A DNA stretch of 64,000 nucleotides from NCBI RefSeq assembly GCF_002242805.1, contig NZ_MCGQ01000007.1, positions 62,001 to 126,000 of the forward strand, in the 5' to 3' direction. Below are positions 51,325-60,637 of this stretch, piece by piece (position 1 is the first letter of the stretch; each line of letters starts with the position of its first letter). A model generated the notes under the pieces. It searched no databases. It was not told where the DNA came from and was given only the letters and a program-made list of their open reading frames with translations. The position numbers and the translations under genes were made by a program. This DNA is from Streptomyces diastatochromogenes. GTDB taxonomy: Bacteria > Actinomycetota > Actinomycetes > Streptomycetales > Streptomycetaceae.

Positions 51325-52781
51325 CGGTGGTCCCAGGCGTTCTCGAAGGATTCGAAGGAGTCGAGGGAGTCGAGGGAGTCGAAAGAGGCGAAGGAGTCGT
51401 CGTAGGTGCCCGAGTCGCCCAGCGCCAGGAGGGCGTCCACGTCCGCCGCCCCCGCCAGTTCCACGTCCGCGATCCGCGTGTCCGGGTCCCGCACGGCGCC
51501 CGCCAGCAGCCGTTCGTAGCCGTCCGCCAGCCGCTCCACGCTCGCCCGGTCCAGTACGTCGGTGTCGTAGGAGAAGACGGCGGTGACGCCGTCGGGGGTC
51601 TGCTCGATGCGCAGCAGCAGGTCGAGCTGGCCCTCCTGCTGCGGTACGTCGATGAGGGCGATGTCGAGTCCGGCGTAGGGGAGGGACGGGCCGAGGGCCG
51701 CGCCCGGCGGGACGTTGGGTACGGGCGGCTCCATGCGATCCATCTGGACCAGGAACAGCGCGGCCCGGAACAGCACGGTGTCGGGGAAGGCGAGCCCGCA
51801 GGGGTAGCGCACCCCGAACATGCCGCGCATGACCCGCTCCCCGGCCTGCGTGGCCGCCGAGCGGAAGGTGGTGTCGGGGCCGAACTCGGCCCGCACGGGC
51901 ATGGTGTTGAGGAAGCAGCCGATCAGGTCCCGCTGCCCGCGTCCCGAGCGGGCCGAGGCGGGCACGCCGAGCAGGAAGTCGTCCTGGCCGCTCCAGCGGT
52001 GGGTGAGGGCCTGGAACACGGCGAGAAGGTAGGCGAACGGGGTCACGCCGGCGGCGTTGGCGGCCGGGCCGAGCCCGTCGGCCGACTCCGGTGCGAGGCG
52101 TCGTACGACCGTGTCGCCGCGCAGGGACCGTACGCGCGGCCGGGGGCGGTCCAGGGGCAGTTCGGCGGGGGCCGAGCCGCGGACCGCGGTCCGCCACTCC
52201 TCGGCGGCGAGCAGGCCCGCGTCGGAGGCGGTGTAGCGCAGTTCCTCGGCCGCGTAGTCGGTGTAGGAGGAGGTCAGCGGGCGCCAGGCGGGTGCGGTGC
52301 CCGTCGCGTGTGCCGCGTAGGCGTCCAGGACGTCACGGACCAGCAGCCAGCGCGAGGTGAAGTCGCTGACGATGTGGTGGGCGGAGGTGACCAGCGCCCA
52401 GTCGTCGTCGGCGCGGCGCAGGAGGACGACGCGGAAGGTGCCCGCCTCCAGGCGGAACGGCCGGGCTCCGGCCTCCTCGGCGGCCCGGAACAGGTGGGCC
52501 TCGTCGGCGCCGTCCAGGTCGCGGAACTCCAGCCGGATCAGGGGCTGTTCGGCGACGACCCGGACCGGGCGGCCGTCCTGCTCGGTGAAGACGGAGCGCA
52601 GCAGCTCCTGCCGCTCACCGACCGAGGCGACGGCCGCTTCCATGGCGGCGGGATCGATGCGGCCGCGCAGCCTGAGCGGCATCACGATGTTGTAGGCGGC
52701 GCTGTCCGGGGCGATGCGGTACGCGGTCCACATCGACTCCTGGATCGTGGTGAGCGGCAGCGCCCGTACGGCGGTGCTCAT
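51321..52781 (-). CDS. Stand-alone NRPS condensation-domain protein
   Basis: Encodes 486 residues, a single C domain: LPLTTIQESMWTAYRIAPDSAAYNIVMPLRLRG at the start, core SAHHIVSDFTSR (both His and the Asp of HHxxxD present, Gly replaced by Phe), and DFLLGVPASARSGRGQRDLIGCFLNTMPVRAEF. Free C domains often transfer an acyl group or release a chain. Encoded with a type II PKS, it is the best candidate to join the ACP-bound chain to the peptide or to act as off-loading enzyme. The last ~22 residues are a Ser/Phe/Asp/Glu repeat tail (SFDSLDSLDSFESFEN) that could be a docking element. Overlaps of 4 bp on both sides show tight coupling. Confidence 0.9.
   Translation of the reverse strand: MSTAVRALPLTTIQESMWTAYRIAPDSAAYNIVMPLRLRGRIDPAAMEAAVASVGERQELLRSVFTEQDGRPVRVVAEQPLIRLEFRDLDGADEAHLFRAAEEAGARPFRLEAGTFRVVLLRRADDDWALVTSAHHIVSDFTSRWLLVRDVLDAYAAHATGTAPAWRPLTSSYTDYAAEELRYTASDAGLLAAEEWRTAVRGSAPAELPLDRPRPRVRSLRGDTVVRRLAPESADGLGPAANAAGVTPFAYLLAVFQALTHRWSGQDDFLLGVPASARSGRGQRDLIGCFLNTMPVRAEFGPDTTFRSAATQAGERVMRGMFGVRYPCGLAFPDTVLFRAALFLVQMDRMEPPVPNVPPGAALGPSLPYAGLDIALIDVPQQEGQLDLLLRIEQTPDGVTAVFSYDTDVLDRASVERLADGYERLLAGAVRDPDTRIADVELAGAADVDALLALGDSGTYDDSFASFDSLDSLDSFESFENAWDHR
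51340..51402. repeat. Short in-frame repeats encoding an acidic Ser/Phe tail
   Basis: GAGTCGAGG/GAGTCGAAG-type 9-bp units recur about six times and encode repeated (F/L)DS or FES steps at the C-terminus of the free condensation protein. Confidence 0.6.
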
Positions 52782-53470
52782 CCGCAGCCTCCCGCGTGGC
52801 TCAGGTCGGAGGCGCGGCCCGCGACGACGGACAGGTCGGCGGCGCCGGGGTCGGTCCCCTCGCCCGGCTGGTCGAAGGAGGCGACGAAGTCGGCCACCCG
52901 GTCCAGGCCCCAGTAGGGCTCCGAGCCGTTGATGAAGTACGGCACCCCGAACACGCCGTCGCGTACGACGTCCAGCAGCGCCTTGGCGCCCTGGGCGCGC
53001 AGCTCGGGGTCGTCGGTGTCGGCGGCCTCGAAGCCGAGTTCGGCGGCGAGTTCGGCGACGGTGGCCGGGTCGCACAGGTCGCGGCCCTCCAGCCAGCGGG
53101 CCCGGCCGGCCCGCTCGACCCAGGCCTGGCCGAGGCCGTGCCGCTCGGCGACGAACCAGGTCAGGTGCGCGGGCTCCCACCACGGCTCGGCGTCCACCGG
53201 CCAGGTCAGCTCCAGGCCGCGGGCGGTGGCCAGGCGGCGCACGTCGCGCAGGATGTAGAACTGCTTGGCCCGGGACATGGGCGTGTACGGGAACTCGGCC
53301 CCGGCCTCGGCGAGCAGCTTCCCGCTGGTCTCGTCGGGCTCCCAGAAGGGCCGCCACTCGAGCCGGTCGAGCAGGTCGGGGCGGTGGGCGCGCAGCGCGC
53401 GCAGGGCGAAGAAGTTGTAGGGGCTGCGCAGGTTGAAGTAGAACCGCGGCGGCCGGGCGGCGCGTGGCAT
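52778..53470 (-). CDS. DsbA-fold isomerase (2-hydroxychromene-2-carboxylate isomerase family)
   Basis: Encodes 230 residues. The thioredoxin-like start FYFNLRSPYNFFALRAL has Ser where DsbA has CxxC, as in HCCA isomerases and kappa-GST-like enzymes. FGVPYFINGSEPYWGLDRVADF is the family's C-terminal signature. Homologues occur next to type II KS/CLF genes in clusters for cinnamoyl-lipid or polyene chains (skyllamycin, ishigamide type), where cis-trans isomerisation is thought to precede ring closure. That context fits here. The last 25 residues are a Gly/Ala-rich extension. Confidence 0.85.
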   Translation of the reverse strand: MPRAARPPRFYFNLRSPYNFFALRALRAHRPDLLDRLEWRPFWEPDETSGKLLAEAGAEFPYTPMSRAKQFYILRDVRRLATARGLELTWPVDAEPWWEPAHLTWFVAERHGLGQAWVERAGRARWLEGRDLCDPATVAELAAELGFEAADTDDPELRAQGAKALLDVVRDGVFGVPYFINGSEPYWGLDRVADFVASFDQPGEGTDPGAADLSVVAGRASDLSHAGGCG

Positions 53471-53511
53471 GGCTGATTCCTTCCGTGGTGCCGTGATCAG
53501 ACGACCCGTGG

Positions 53512-54255
53512 TCAGACGACCAGTCCGCCGTCGATGGCGAAGACCTGTCCGGTGATGTAGGAGGCCCGCTCGCCCGCGAGGAACGACACCAGTTCGGCGA
53601 CCTCCTGCGGCTCGCCGAAGCGGCCCAGCGGGATGCGGCGGGTCATCTCCTTGACGTGCTTCTCGGAGAGCCCGCCGGTCATGTCGGTGCCGATGAAGCC
53701 GGGGGCGACCACGTTGGCGCGGATGCCGGACCGGCCGGCCTCCTTGGCGAAGGCCTTGGTGAGGCCGATGATCCCGGCCTTCGAAGCCGAGTAGTTGGTC
53801 TGGGTGGCGTGGCCCTCCGCGGCGACCGAGGAGAGCGTGATGACCGTGCCCCGGCGGCGCTTCATCATGGGGAAGGCGAGCGCCTTGACGAAGTGGTAGG
53901 TGCCGTCGAGGTTGGTGCGCAGCACGGCGTCCCAGTCCTCGTCGGCCATCATCGCCAGATGGCCGTCCCGGACGATCCCGGCCGCGGTGACCAGGACGTC
54001 CACCGGGCCGAGCTGCTCCTCGGTCTGCCGCACGAAGTCCGCGACGGCGGCCCGGTCGGTCACGTCGACCCGGCGCGCGAGCGTCCGAGCGCCGTGCGCG
54101 GCGGCCGCCTTCGCGGCCAGTTCGCCGGCCTGCTCGTTGGACTGGAAACACAGCGCCACGTCGTAGCCGTCCCGGGCCAGCGTCTCCACGACGGCCCGCC
54201 CGATACCGCGCGATCCTCCGGTGACGAGGGCCACCGGCCTCGGTGTGTCGGACAT
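53512..54255 (-). CDS. FabG-like 3-oxoacyl-ACP ketoreductase (SDR)
   Basis: Encodes 247 residues. The NADP(H) motif TGGSRGIG is at the N-terminus, followed by NAG-equivalent TAAG and the catalytic Ser (TLSSVA) and YSASK pair. APGFIGTDMT and the ITGQVFAIDGGL ending are typical of FabG. Within the type II PKS operon it should reduce the beta-keto group of each ACP-bound intermediate, making a reduced rather than a poly-keto aromatic chain. No dehydratase gene is visible in the operon, so one must be supplied from elsewhere. Confidence 0.92.
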   Translation of the reverse strand: MSDTPRPVALVTGGSRGIGRAVVETLARDGYDVALCFQSNEQAGELAAKAAAAHGARTLARRVDVTDRAAVADFVRQTEEQLGPVDVLVTAAGIVRDGHLAMMADEDWDAVLRTNLDGTYHFVKALAFPMMKRRRGTVITLSSVAAEGHATQTNYSASKAGIIGLTKAFAKEAGRSGIRANVVAPGFIGTDMTGGLSEKHVKEMTRRIPLGRFGEPQEVAELVSFLAGERASYITGQVFAIDGGLVV

Positions 54256-54306
54256 GGACTTGCCTCTCTCCTGGGGAAGTTCGGACCGTTGGTTGCGGGA
54301 GTGCCG

Positions 54307-55401
54307 TCAGGCCAGGCGCAGCAGCAGCGCGCCCGCCGTGCCGTCGCGGTCGACGGCGGTGACCAGGGTCAGCCGATCCACCAGGCGCGGGTCGGCCTCG
54401 GCCTCGGCGAGGACGGCGGCGAGCTGGAAGGCGGCCGAGGCGGCGCCGGCGTCGCCGACCAGGGAGCGGACGGGCAGCCGGTTGCCGGTGAGGCCGTCGA
54501 GGGCGGACTCCTCCTGTTTGCCGAGCAGTCCGGGCGGGGTGCCGGGGGCGATCAGCTCCACGTCGTCCGGGGTGGCACCCGCGGCGGCCAGCACGTCGGC
54601 GACGCAGCGCTCCAGTGCCGTACCGGCCCGCGCGGTGTCCTGGAAGGCGCGGAAGCGGGAGCCGAGGACGGTGGCGAGGACCGGGCGGCCGGACTCCCGG
54701 GCGTCCGCCGCGTCCTGAAGCAGGAACAGCGCGGCGCCCTCGCCGAGCGGCTGCGGTGCGGCGCCCCCGTGGTCGGCGACCCGCTCCAGGCGGGCGCGCT
54801 GCACGGAGAACTCCTCGGCCGCGCCCGCCAGCAGCGCCCTGCCGTGCCCGCCGCGCAGCAGCCGGGAGGCGTACTGCAGGGAGAGCAGCGCGGTCGCGGC
54901 GCCGCCGGAGACGGTGACGTTGGGGCCCTTGAGGGTGTGCCGGATGGCGCTCTGCCCGGTGGGGCAGTTCATGACGGTGTTGGGGAAGCGTGCCGGGTCG
55001 ACGAGGTAGGGCTTGTCACCGGTGAGCGCGTCCCGGGTGAAGTCCATGATCGACTGCACGCTGCCGGAGGTGCCGAGGACCAGCCCGGTCGACTCCGGGT
55101 CGGCGGCGAGCCCGGTGCCGTACTCCTCCAGGAGCATGCCGACCGTGGTGGCCGCGATGCCGGTGACCCGGTCCATGGAACGGGTGCCCTTGCGGCCCAG
55201 TACCGCCTTGATGTCGAAGCCGGGGATCAGCCCGGCCTCCTCGTACGGCACCGGCCAGTCGGCGCCGTCCAGCGGGGCGATCGCACGCCGTCCGGACGCG
55301 AGGCCCCCGGCGAAGGCGGCCCTGCCCAGTCCGTACGGCGAGGACACGGCCCAGCCCGATATCACCAGCTCCGCCGGCGGCGCGCCCGTTTCGGCTGCCA
55401 T
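54307..55401 (-). CDS. Type II PKS chain-length factor (KS-beta)
   Basis: Encodes 364 residues from ATG 55401. It is a ketosynthase-fold protein that lacks the active-site Cys: the NVTVSGGAATALLS segment aligns with TVPTACAAGN of the KS partner, with Ala in the Cys position, and the HGTGT motif is replaced by APGTPPG. It is shorter than the KS by about 50 residues. It forms the KS/CLF heterodimer that fixes chain length. It lies 41 bp downstream of the KS gene. Confidence 0.88.
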   Translation of the reverse strand: MAAETGAPPAELVISGWAVSSPYGLGRAAFAGGLASGRRAIAPLDGADWPVPYEEAGLIPGFDIKAVLGRKGTRSMDRVTGIAATTVGMLLEEYGTGLAADPESTGLVLGTSGSVQSIMDFTRDALTGDKPYLVDPARFPNTVMNCPTGQSAIRHTLKGPNVTVSGGAATALLSLQYASRLLRGGHGRALLAGAAEEFSVQRARLERVADHGGAAPQPLGEGAALFLLQDAADARESGRPVLATVLGSRFRAFQDTARAGTALERCVADVLAAAGATPDDVELIAPGTPPGLLGKQEESALDGLTGNRLPVRSLVGDAGAASAAFQLAAVLAEAEADPRLVDRLTLVTAVDRDGTAGALLLRLA

Positions 55402-55442
55402 GGCGTCCCACTCCCCTCTGTTCTCGGGTGTCTGTGTCTGTT

Positions 55443-56684
55443 TCAGGCCACGGTCGGCACGGGCGCCGTGTCCCACCGGCCGAGCACCAGCACCGCGTTG
55501 TTGCCGCCGAAGGCGAGGCCGTTGTTCTGCACGACCTTCAGGTCCGCCGCCACGGCCTCGTTGGGCACGCAGTCGACCGCGCACTCGGGGTCGGTGGTGC
55601 GGTGGTTGACGGTGGGCGGGATGAAGCCGTCGCGCAGGGCGAGCGCGCAGGCGGCCGAGGCGAGGGCGCTGGCGGCGCCCATGGTGTGCCCGATCATCGA
55701 CTTGATGGAGACGGTGCGCGGCAGCTCGTCGCCGAACACCTGCCGGATCGCGCCGACCTCGGTGACGTCGTTGGCCTTGGTGCCGGTGCCGTGCGCCGAG
55801 ATGAAGTCGACGTCGGCCGCCTCGATCCCGGCGTTGCGGTGTGCGGCCGTGATGCAGCGGGCGATCGAGTCGCGGTCCGGGGCGACCGGGTGGCTGGCGT
55901 CGCAGGACAGCCCGTAGCCGAGCACCTCGGCGTAGATGCGGGCGCCGCGGGCCAGTGCCGACTCCAGCGACTCCATGAGCAGGATGCCGGCGCCCTCGCC
56001 GGTCAGGATGCCCTGCCGGTCGGCGTCGAAGGGGCGGCACACGTCGGGTGCGATGGTGCCGAGCCGGTAGAAGCCGGTGAAGGTCTTGCGGCACAGCGCG
56101 TCCGCGCCCCCGCACAGCGCCATCTCGACGTCGCCGGAGCTGATCGCGTCGTAGCCGTATCCGACGGCGTAGTTGCCGGCGGCGCAGGCGGTGGGGACGG
56201 TGACCGTCTCCACGTCCTCCAGGCCAAGCTCGCGCACGATCCCGGCGGACAGCCGGCCGGGCCACACCCGGCGGGCCACCACGGCGTCGAGGACGTCGTC
56301 GCCGCTGGTGACCTGCAGCCCGGTGAGGTGGTCCAGGTCGCGGGACTCGCCGTCGGTGGTGCCGACGGAGACCAGCGACCGGACCCCGCGCACCTGCTCC
56401 TCGGTGAGGCCCGCGTCGGCCACCGCCATCCGGCTCGCGGCGACCGCGAACTGGGCGGCCCGGCCGAGGTCGTCCGGGGACTGCTCGGTGATCCAGGCCT
56501 CGGGGTCGAAGTCGGTGATCTCGCAGGCGTTGGAGTAGGCGAAGCCGGTGGTGTCGAACGCGGTGATCGGCTTGGCCCCGCTGCGCCCGGCCCTGAGGCC
56601 CGCGGCGAACGCGTCCACTCCGGTGCCGATGCTGGTCACCACCCCGAGGCCGGTGACGACCACCCGGTGCCGGGCGCCGGTCAC
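55443..56684 (-). CDS. Type II PKS ketosynthase (KS-alpha)
   Basis: Encodes 413 residues; GTG 56684 overlaps the ACP stop. The catalytic triad is complete: Cys167 (VPTACAAGN), His298 (SAHGTGTK) and His333 (SMIGHTMGA). It performs decarboxylative Claisen condensation with malonyl-ACP. The gene set (KS, CLF, ACP and FabG-type KR, with no aromatase/cyclase) points to the highly reducing type II PKS class that makes polyene or cinnamoyl acyl chains rather than fused aromatic polyketides. Confidence 0.93.
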   Translation of the reverse strand: MTGARHRVVVTGLGVVTSIGTGVDAFAAGLRAGRSGAKPITAFDTTGFAYSNACEITDFDPEAWITEQSPDDLGRAAQFAVAASRMAVADAGLTEEQVRGVRSLVSVGTTDGESRDLDHLTGLQVTSGDDVLDAVVARRVWPGRLSAGIVRELGLEDVETVTVPTACAAGNYAVGYGYDAISSGDVEMALCGGADALCRKTFTGFYRLGTIAPDVCRPFDADRQGILTGEGAGILLMESLESALARGARIYAEVLGYGLSCDASHPVAPDRDSIARCITAAHRNAGIEAADVDFISAHGTGTKANDVTEVGAIRQVFGDELPRTVSIKSMIGHTMGAASALASAACALALRDGFIPPTVNHRTTDPECAVDCVPNEAVAADLKVVQNNGLAFGGNNAVLVLGRWDTAPVPTVA

Positions 56685-56944
56685 TGGGCCTTGGCCTCGG
56701 CGACCACGGCGTAGACGCCGGCGAGGTTGACCATGCGGCTCAGCTCGGACTGCTTCAGGGTGATGCCGAAGGTGCGCTCCAGGGAGGCGAGGATCTCGAT
56801 GGTGCGCAGCGAGTCGGCGTCGTGCTCCTCCTTGAACAGGCTGGTGTCGGTGACCTCGTCCAGCTCCAGCTCCAGGATGTCGCAGACGATGTCCTTGATC
56901 TGGCCCTGCTCGGTCTCGTCCAGGGCGGGGATCTGCGTGGTCAT
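56681..56944 (-). CDS. Acyl carrier protein of the type II PKS
   Basis: Encodes 87 residues. The acidic helical carrier has a phosphopantetheine site in EEHDADSLRTIEIL (Ser in DSL). It is the first gene of the PKS operon, overlapping the KS start (GTGA), and has a NATAG pair about 70 bp upstream. It carries the growing chain for KS/CLF and the ketoreductase and must be activated by one of the two cluster PPTases or by the housekeeping AcpS. Confidence 0.93.
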   Translation of the reverse strand: MTTQIPALDETEQGQIKDIVCDILELELDEVTDTSLFKEEHDADSLRTIEILASLERTFGITLKQSELSRMVNLAGVYAVVAEAKAQ

Positions 56945-57011
56945 GGGGTGCCTCCGTATGTGGGATGAAAGGGGGTTCCGTGGTCGATGCCGACCATGCT
57001 GGGCGGGCCGG

Positions 57012-57027
57012 CTATCGTTGCCCTATA
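57012..57027 (-). promoter_or_regulatory. Candidate SARP box for the PKS operon
   Basis: On the minus strand TATAGGGCAACGATAG gives TATAG and GATAG 11 bp apart, about 68 bp upstream of the ACP start. It overlaps the stop codon of the PLP-enzyme gene. Confidence 0.6.
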
Positions 57028-58112
57028 TCGGCCAACTCGCTCGTGTTCTCGGCGTGTTGGGGGAACGCGGTGTCGTCCTCCCAGAGGTGGGAGACCGCGC
57101 CGAAGTGACGCCGTACCCAGGCGTCGTCGTAGATCGTGTCGAGGTAGCGGTCGCCGCCGTCGGGCAGGATCAGGACGACGTTCGCGCCGGGTTCGACCCG
57201 TGGCAGGACGCTCTCCAGCGCGGACACGACCGCCCCGGAGGAGCCGCCGGCGAGGATCGCCTCGCGCCGCACCAGCCGCCGGCAGCCCACCACACAGTCC
57301 AGGTCGGTGACGTGGATGACGTGGTCGGCGTCCGCGGGGCGCAGCAGCTTGGGCCGTACCGAGGCACCGTGCCCGGGCACCAGCCGCTTGCAGCTCGCGG
57401 TCGGCCCGAACAGCACGCTGCCGACGGCGTCGACGGCGTGCACGGTGGTGGCGAGGCCCGCCTGCCGGATGTACTCGGCGCAGCCGCCCAGGGTGCCGCC
57501 GGTGCCGGCGGCCAGGACCAGGTGGTCCACCCGTCCGTCGAGCGCCTCGGCGATCTCCCGCATGGTGGTCAGGTGGGCCTGCCGGTTGAGGGGGTTGGCG
57601 TACTGGTCGGGCCAGTACGAGTCGGGGGTTTCGGCCAGCAGTTCCGCCACCCGGCGCAGCCGTGCGGGCAGCAGCTCGCCGGTGACCGGGTCCGGCTCGC
57701 GGACCACTTCGACCTCGGCGCCGTAGGCGCGCAGGATTGCGATGTTCTGCTGGGTGGTGCGGGCGTCGACCACGCAGACGAGGCGCAGTCCGAAGTACCC
57801 GCAGATCTGGGCGAGTCCGATGGCGAGGTTGCCGGAGCTGGACTCGATCACCGTGGAGCGGCCGGGCACGAGCTCCCCGGAGCGGATCCGGCCCAGCACC
57901 ATGCCGAGCGCGGAGCGGTCCTTGACACTGCCGCCGGGGTTGAACCGTTCGGCTTTGGCCAACAGCCTGCCGGGAAATCCCGGGACGAGCCGTTCCAGCT
58001 CGATCAGCGGGGTTCCCCCCACCGCGGAAAGGATTCCCTTGAGTCCGGACGGCGGAGTGCCGGGGAGTCCGCCCGGCCCCGGGACAACGGCATTCCCGTC
58101 TTCGTACGGCAT
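57012..58112 (-). CDS. Cysteine synthase-like PLP enzyme (SbnA/VioB-type, 2,3-diaminopropionate pathway candidate)
   Basis: Encodes 366 residues from ATG 58112 (AGAGGA 12 bases upstream; a further upstream TTG frame would run into the regulatory site). Fold type II PLP enzyme: the Schiff-base Lys64 is in [12 protein letters not shown], the substrate loop is [12 protein letters not shown] and the phosphate loop is [10 protein letters not shown]. The C-terminal extension ([12 protein letters not shown], then a tail reaching [11 protein letters not shown]) fits the SbnA/VioB group, which makes the diaminopropionate precursor from phosphoserine or serine, more than housekeeping CysK. A partner SbnB-type dehydrogenase is not seen in the window. 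The product could be carbamoylated by the enzyme at 33535-34503. Confidence 0.8.
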   Translation of the reverse strand: MPYEDGNAVVPGPGGLPGTPPSGLKGILSAVGGTPLIELERLVPGFPGRLLAKAERFNPGGSVKDRSALGMVLGRIRSGELVPGRSTVIESSSGNLAIGLAQICGYFGLRLVCVVDARTTQQNIAILRAYGAEVEVVREPDPVTGELLPARLRRVAELLAETPDSYWPDQYANPLNRQAHLTTMREIAEALDGRVDHLVLAAGTGGTLGGCAEYIRQAGLATTVHAVDAVGSVLFGPTASCKRLVPGHGASVRPKLLRPADADHVIHVTDLDCVVGCRRLVRREAILAGGSSGAVVSALESVLPRVEPGANVVLILPDGGDRYLDTIYDDAWVRRHFGAVSHLWEDDTAFPQHAENTSELADIGQR

Positions 58113-58181
58113 CTGATGCAGCCATCCTCTGCTGGGAGTTGCGGGGCGGTTTTCTATGCCAACCGACAATCGCCGGGCCGC

Positions 58182-58197
58182 CTATACCTCACCCATA
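58182..58197 (-). promoter_or_regulatory. Candidate SARP box for the PLP-enzyme gene
   Basis: On the minus strand TATGGGTGAGGTATAG gives TATGG and TATAG 11 bp apart, about 70 bp upstream of the start at 58112. The first element departs from ATAG at one base. Confidence 0.5.
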
Positions 58198-58228
58198 CAA
58201 GGCTGCTCAAGCAGAGATTCCAGCCATC

Positions 58229-58244
58229 TATAGAAGCGGCATAG
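58229..58244 (+). promoter_or_regulatory. Candidate SARP box for the halogenase operon
   Basis: Plus-strand TATAGAAGCGGCATAG gives TATAG and CATAG 11 bp apart, 89 bp before the halogenase ATG. It is back-to-back with the minus-strand element at 58182-58197. Confidence 0.6.
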
Positions 58245-58333
58245 CCGGCCCTCCGAATCTGGCGTGGAATCGCTCGACAGCGCCGGGACGAATGTGCTCC
58301 CGACCCACCCGACCAGGAGAGAGAGCCCCGCAT

Positions 58334-59935
58334 ATGACCGATACCGACTCCCGTATCCGTAAGGTCGTCATTCTCGGCGGCGGTACGGCCGGCTGGATGA
58401 CCGCGGCCTATCTGGGCAAGGCTCTGCAGGGCACCGTGGACATCCAGGTGCTGGAGGCCCCCGCCATTCCCCGGATCGGCGTGGGCGAGGCCACCGTTCC
58501 CAATCTGCACCGCGTGCTCTTCGACTATCTCGGGATACCCGAGGAGGAGTGGATGCGCGAGTGCAACGCCAGTTTCAAGATGGCGGTGAGATTCGTCAAC
58601 TGGCGTACCCCGGGCCAGGGTGAGCCCGAGGCCCGCACGCTGGAGGACGGCCGGCCGGACCACTTCTACCACCCGTTCGGCATCCTGCCGGACCACGACA
58701 ACACGCCGTTGTCGCACTACTGGTTCAAGAACAAGCACGAGGGCCGCACGGACGTGCCGTTCGACTACTCGTGCTTCCGCGAGCCCCCGGCGATGGACGC
58801 CAAGCTCTCCCCGAAGTGGCTCGACGGCACCCCCTCCACCCGCTACGCCTGGCACTTCGACGCCGCGCTGGTCGCCGACTTCCTGCGCCGGTTCGCCACC
58901 GACAAGCAGGGCGTCGAGCACGTCCAGGACGAGATGGTGAGCGTCGAGCAGGACGAGCGCGGGTACGTCACCGCGCTGCACTGCAAGTCCGGGCGGGTGC
59001 TGGAGGCGGACCTGTTCGTGGACTGCTCGGGCTTCCGCGGGCTGCTGATCAACAAGGCCCTGGGCGAGCCGTTCCTGGACATGAGCGACCACCTCATGTG
59101 CGACAGCGCGGTCGCCACCGCCGTTCCGCACGACGACGAGGCGAACGGCGTGGAGCCGTACACCTCCGCCATCGCGATGTCCTCCGGCTGGGCCTGGAAG
59201 ATCCCGATGCTGGGCCGTTTCGGCTCCGGTTACGTCTACTCCAGCAAGTTCACCTCGCAGGAGGAGGCGACCCGGGAATTCTGCGAACTGTGGAATCTTG
59301 ACCCGGCCGAGACCAAGTTCAACCACGTCCGTTTCCGGGTCGGCCGCAACCGTCGCGCCTGGGTCAACAACGTGGTGAGCATAGGCCTCGCCTCCTGCTT
59401 CCTCGAGCCGCTGGAGTCGACCGGCATCTACTTCATCACCGCCGCCATCTACCAGCTCGCGAAGCATTTCCCGGACCGCACCTTCAACCCGGCACTCGTC
59501 GACAGTTTCAACCACGAGATCGAGGTGATGTTCGACGACACCCGCGACTTCATCCAGGCGCACTTCTACTACGCCCCGCGCAACGACACCCCGTTCTGGC
59601 AGGCCCAGAAGAAGCTGACGCTGCCGGAGAACATCCAGCAGAAGATCTCGGCCTACAAGGCGGGCCTGCCGATCAATTCCCCGATCGCCGACGAGTCCAC
59701 GTACTACGGCAATTTCGAGGCGGAGTTCCGCAACTTCTGGACCAACGGCAGCTACTACTGCATCTTCGCCGGGCTCGGCCTGGAACCCGACGCCCCGCTG
59801 CCGGCGCTCGCCCACAAGCCGGAGTCCGTGGCGGGTGCCGAGCCGCTGTTCGAGCAGGTCCGGCAGCAGCAGGAGCACCTGCTGCAGACCCTCCCCAGCG
59901 CCTACGACTACCTGCGCCGGCTGCACGGCAAGTAA
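58334..59935 (+). CDS. Flavin-dependent tryptophan halogenase
   Basis: Encodes 533 residues from ATG 58334 (CAGGAGAGAGAG upstream). The FAD motif GGGTAGW is at 15-21, the catalytic Lys82 in [13 protein letters not shown], the WxWxIP motif (WAWKIP, 286-291) that blocks monooxygenation, and Glu361-Ser362 in [12 protein letters not shown]. It is a full-length FADH2-dependent halogenase of the PrnA/RebH/PyrH type, using HOCl/Lys chloramine chemistry. The position (5, 6 or 7) cannot be told by eye. trpD and trpG nearby suggest extra tryptophan supply for chlorination. Confidence 0.93.
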   Translation: MTDTDSRIRKVVILGGGTAGWMTAAYLGKALQGTVDIQVLEAPAIPRIGVGEATVPNLHRVLFDYLGIPEEEWMRECNASFKMAVRFVNWRTPGQGEPEARTLEDGRPDHFYHPFGILPDHDNTPLSHYWFKNKHEGRTDVPFDYSCFREPPAMDAKLSPKWLDGTPSTRYAWHFDAALVADFLRRFATDKQGVEHVQDEMVSVEQDERGYVTALHCKSGRVLEADLFVDCSGFRGLLINKALGEPFLDMSDHLMCDSAVATAVPHDDEANGVEPYTSAIAMSSGWAWKIPMLGRFGSGYVYSSKFTSQEEATREFCELWNLDPAETKFNHVRFRVGRNRRAWVNNVVSIGLASCFLEPLESTGIYFITAAIYQLAKHFPDRTFNPALVDSFNHEIEVMFDDTRDFIQAHFYYAPRNDTPFWQAQKKLTLPENIQQKISAYKAGLPINSPIADESTYYGNFEAEFRNFWTNGSYYCIFAGLGLEPDAPLPALAHKPESVAGAEPLFEQVRQQQEHLLQTLPSAYDYLRRLHGK

Positions 59936-60022
59936 GGCCAGGCCCAGGACCGCACGGCGGTGCCCGCCGCTCCCCCCGGCGGCGCGGCACCGCCGGCCTC
60001 TCACGGACAGGAGTCCTCCTGC

Positions 60023-60637
60023 ATGAGCACATCCCTGAGCACGGCGTCCCACAACCCTGACAACAGCGCCAACACCGATAACACCGATAACACCGATAAC
60101 ACCGACATACGCCCGCTGATGTCCTGCTTCCCGTCCGGGGTCTCCGTCGTCACGGCGCTCGACGCCGACTCCGTCCCGCGCGGGATGACCTGCAGCTCGC
60201 TGGCGAGTGTGGCCCTGGATCCGGCCACCCTGGTGGTCTGCCTGCGCACCGCGGGACCCACCCTGCAGGCCGCCCTGGACAGTGGCCGGTTCGCCGTCAA
60301 CCTGCTGGACGAGCGGGCCCGGGACGTCTCCGACCTGTTCGCCTCCGGCACCGCCGACCGCTTCGAGCGCGCCGAGTGGCGGCTGCCCCTGGGCGCCGGC
60401 GGCCCCCATCTCACCGGGGCCGCGGTGGCCGTCGCGGACTGCGAGATCGCGCACACGGTCGAGGTCGGCGACCACACGGCCGTCTTCGGCCGGGTCACCG
60501 GCGTCACGCTGGCCGACGGGGGCGAGCCCCTGCTGTACGGCCGCCGCCGGTACGCCCGCTGGTCGGTGGCGACGAGCCCGCTCGCCGAGATGTCGGTACC
60601 CCTGGAAGGAGACGCCCGTGTCGGCACCCGCCTTTGA
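60023..60637 (+). CDS. Flavin reductase (FMN-binding split barrel) partner of the halogenase
   Basis: Encodes 204 residues. The flavin reductase-like split barrel is seen in FPSGVSVVTALDADSVPRGMTCSSLASVALDPATLVVCL and RFAVNLLDERARDVSDLFAS, with GHVTG-like FGRVTGV and LLYGRRRYARW at the end. It supplies FADH2 to the halogenase directly upstream. The N-terminus has a NTD tripeptide repeated four times, from a 9-bp DNA repeat (60067-60102), outside the fold. The 3' end overlaps the next gene by 20 bp. Confidence 0.92.
   Translation: MSTSLSTASHNPDNSANTDNTDNTDNTDIRPLMSCFPSGVSVVTALDADSVPRGMTCSSLASVALDPATLVVCLRTAGPTLQAALDSGRFAVNLLDERARDVSDLFASGTADRFERAEWRLPLGAGGPHLTGAAVAVADCEIAHTVEVGDHTAVFGRVTGVTLADGGEPLLYGRRRYARWSVATSPLAEMSVPLEGDARVGTRL

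Noticed and set aside
52778..53470. Thiol-disulfide oxidoreductase (DsbA) function
   Set aside because: The CxxC motif is absent and replaced by a Ser in the RSPY context; the isomerase family fits better.
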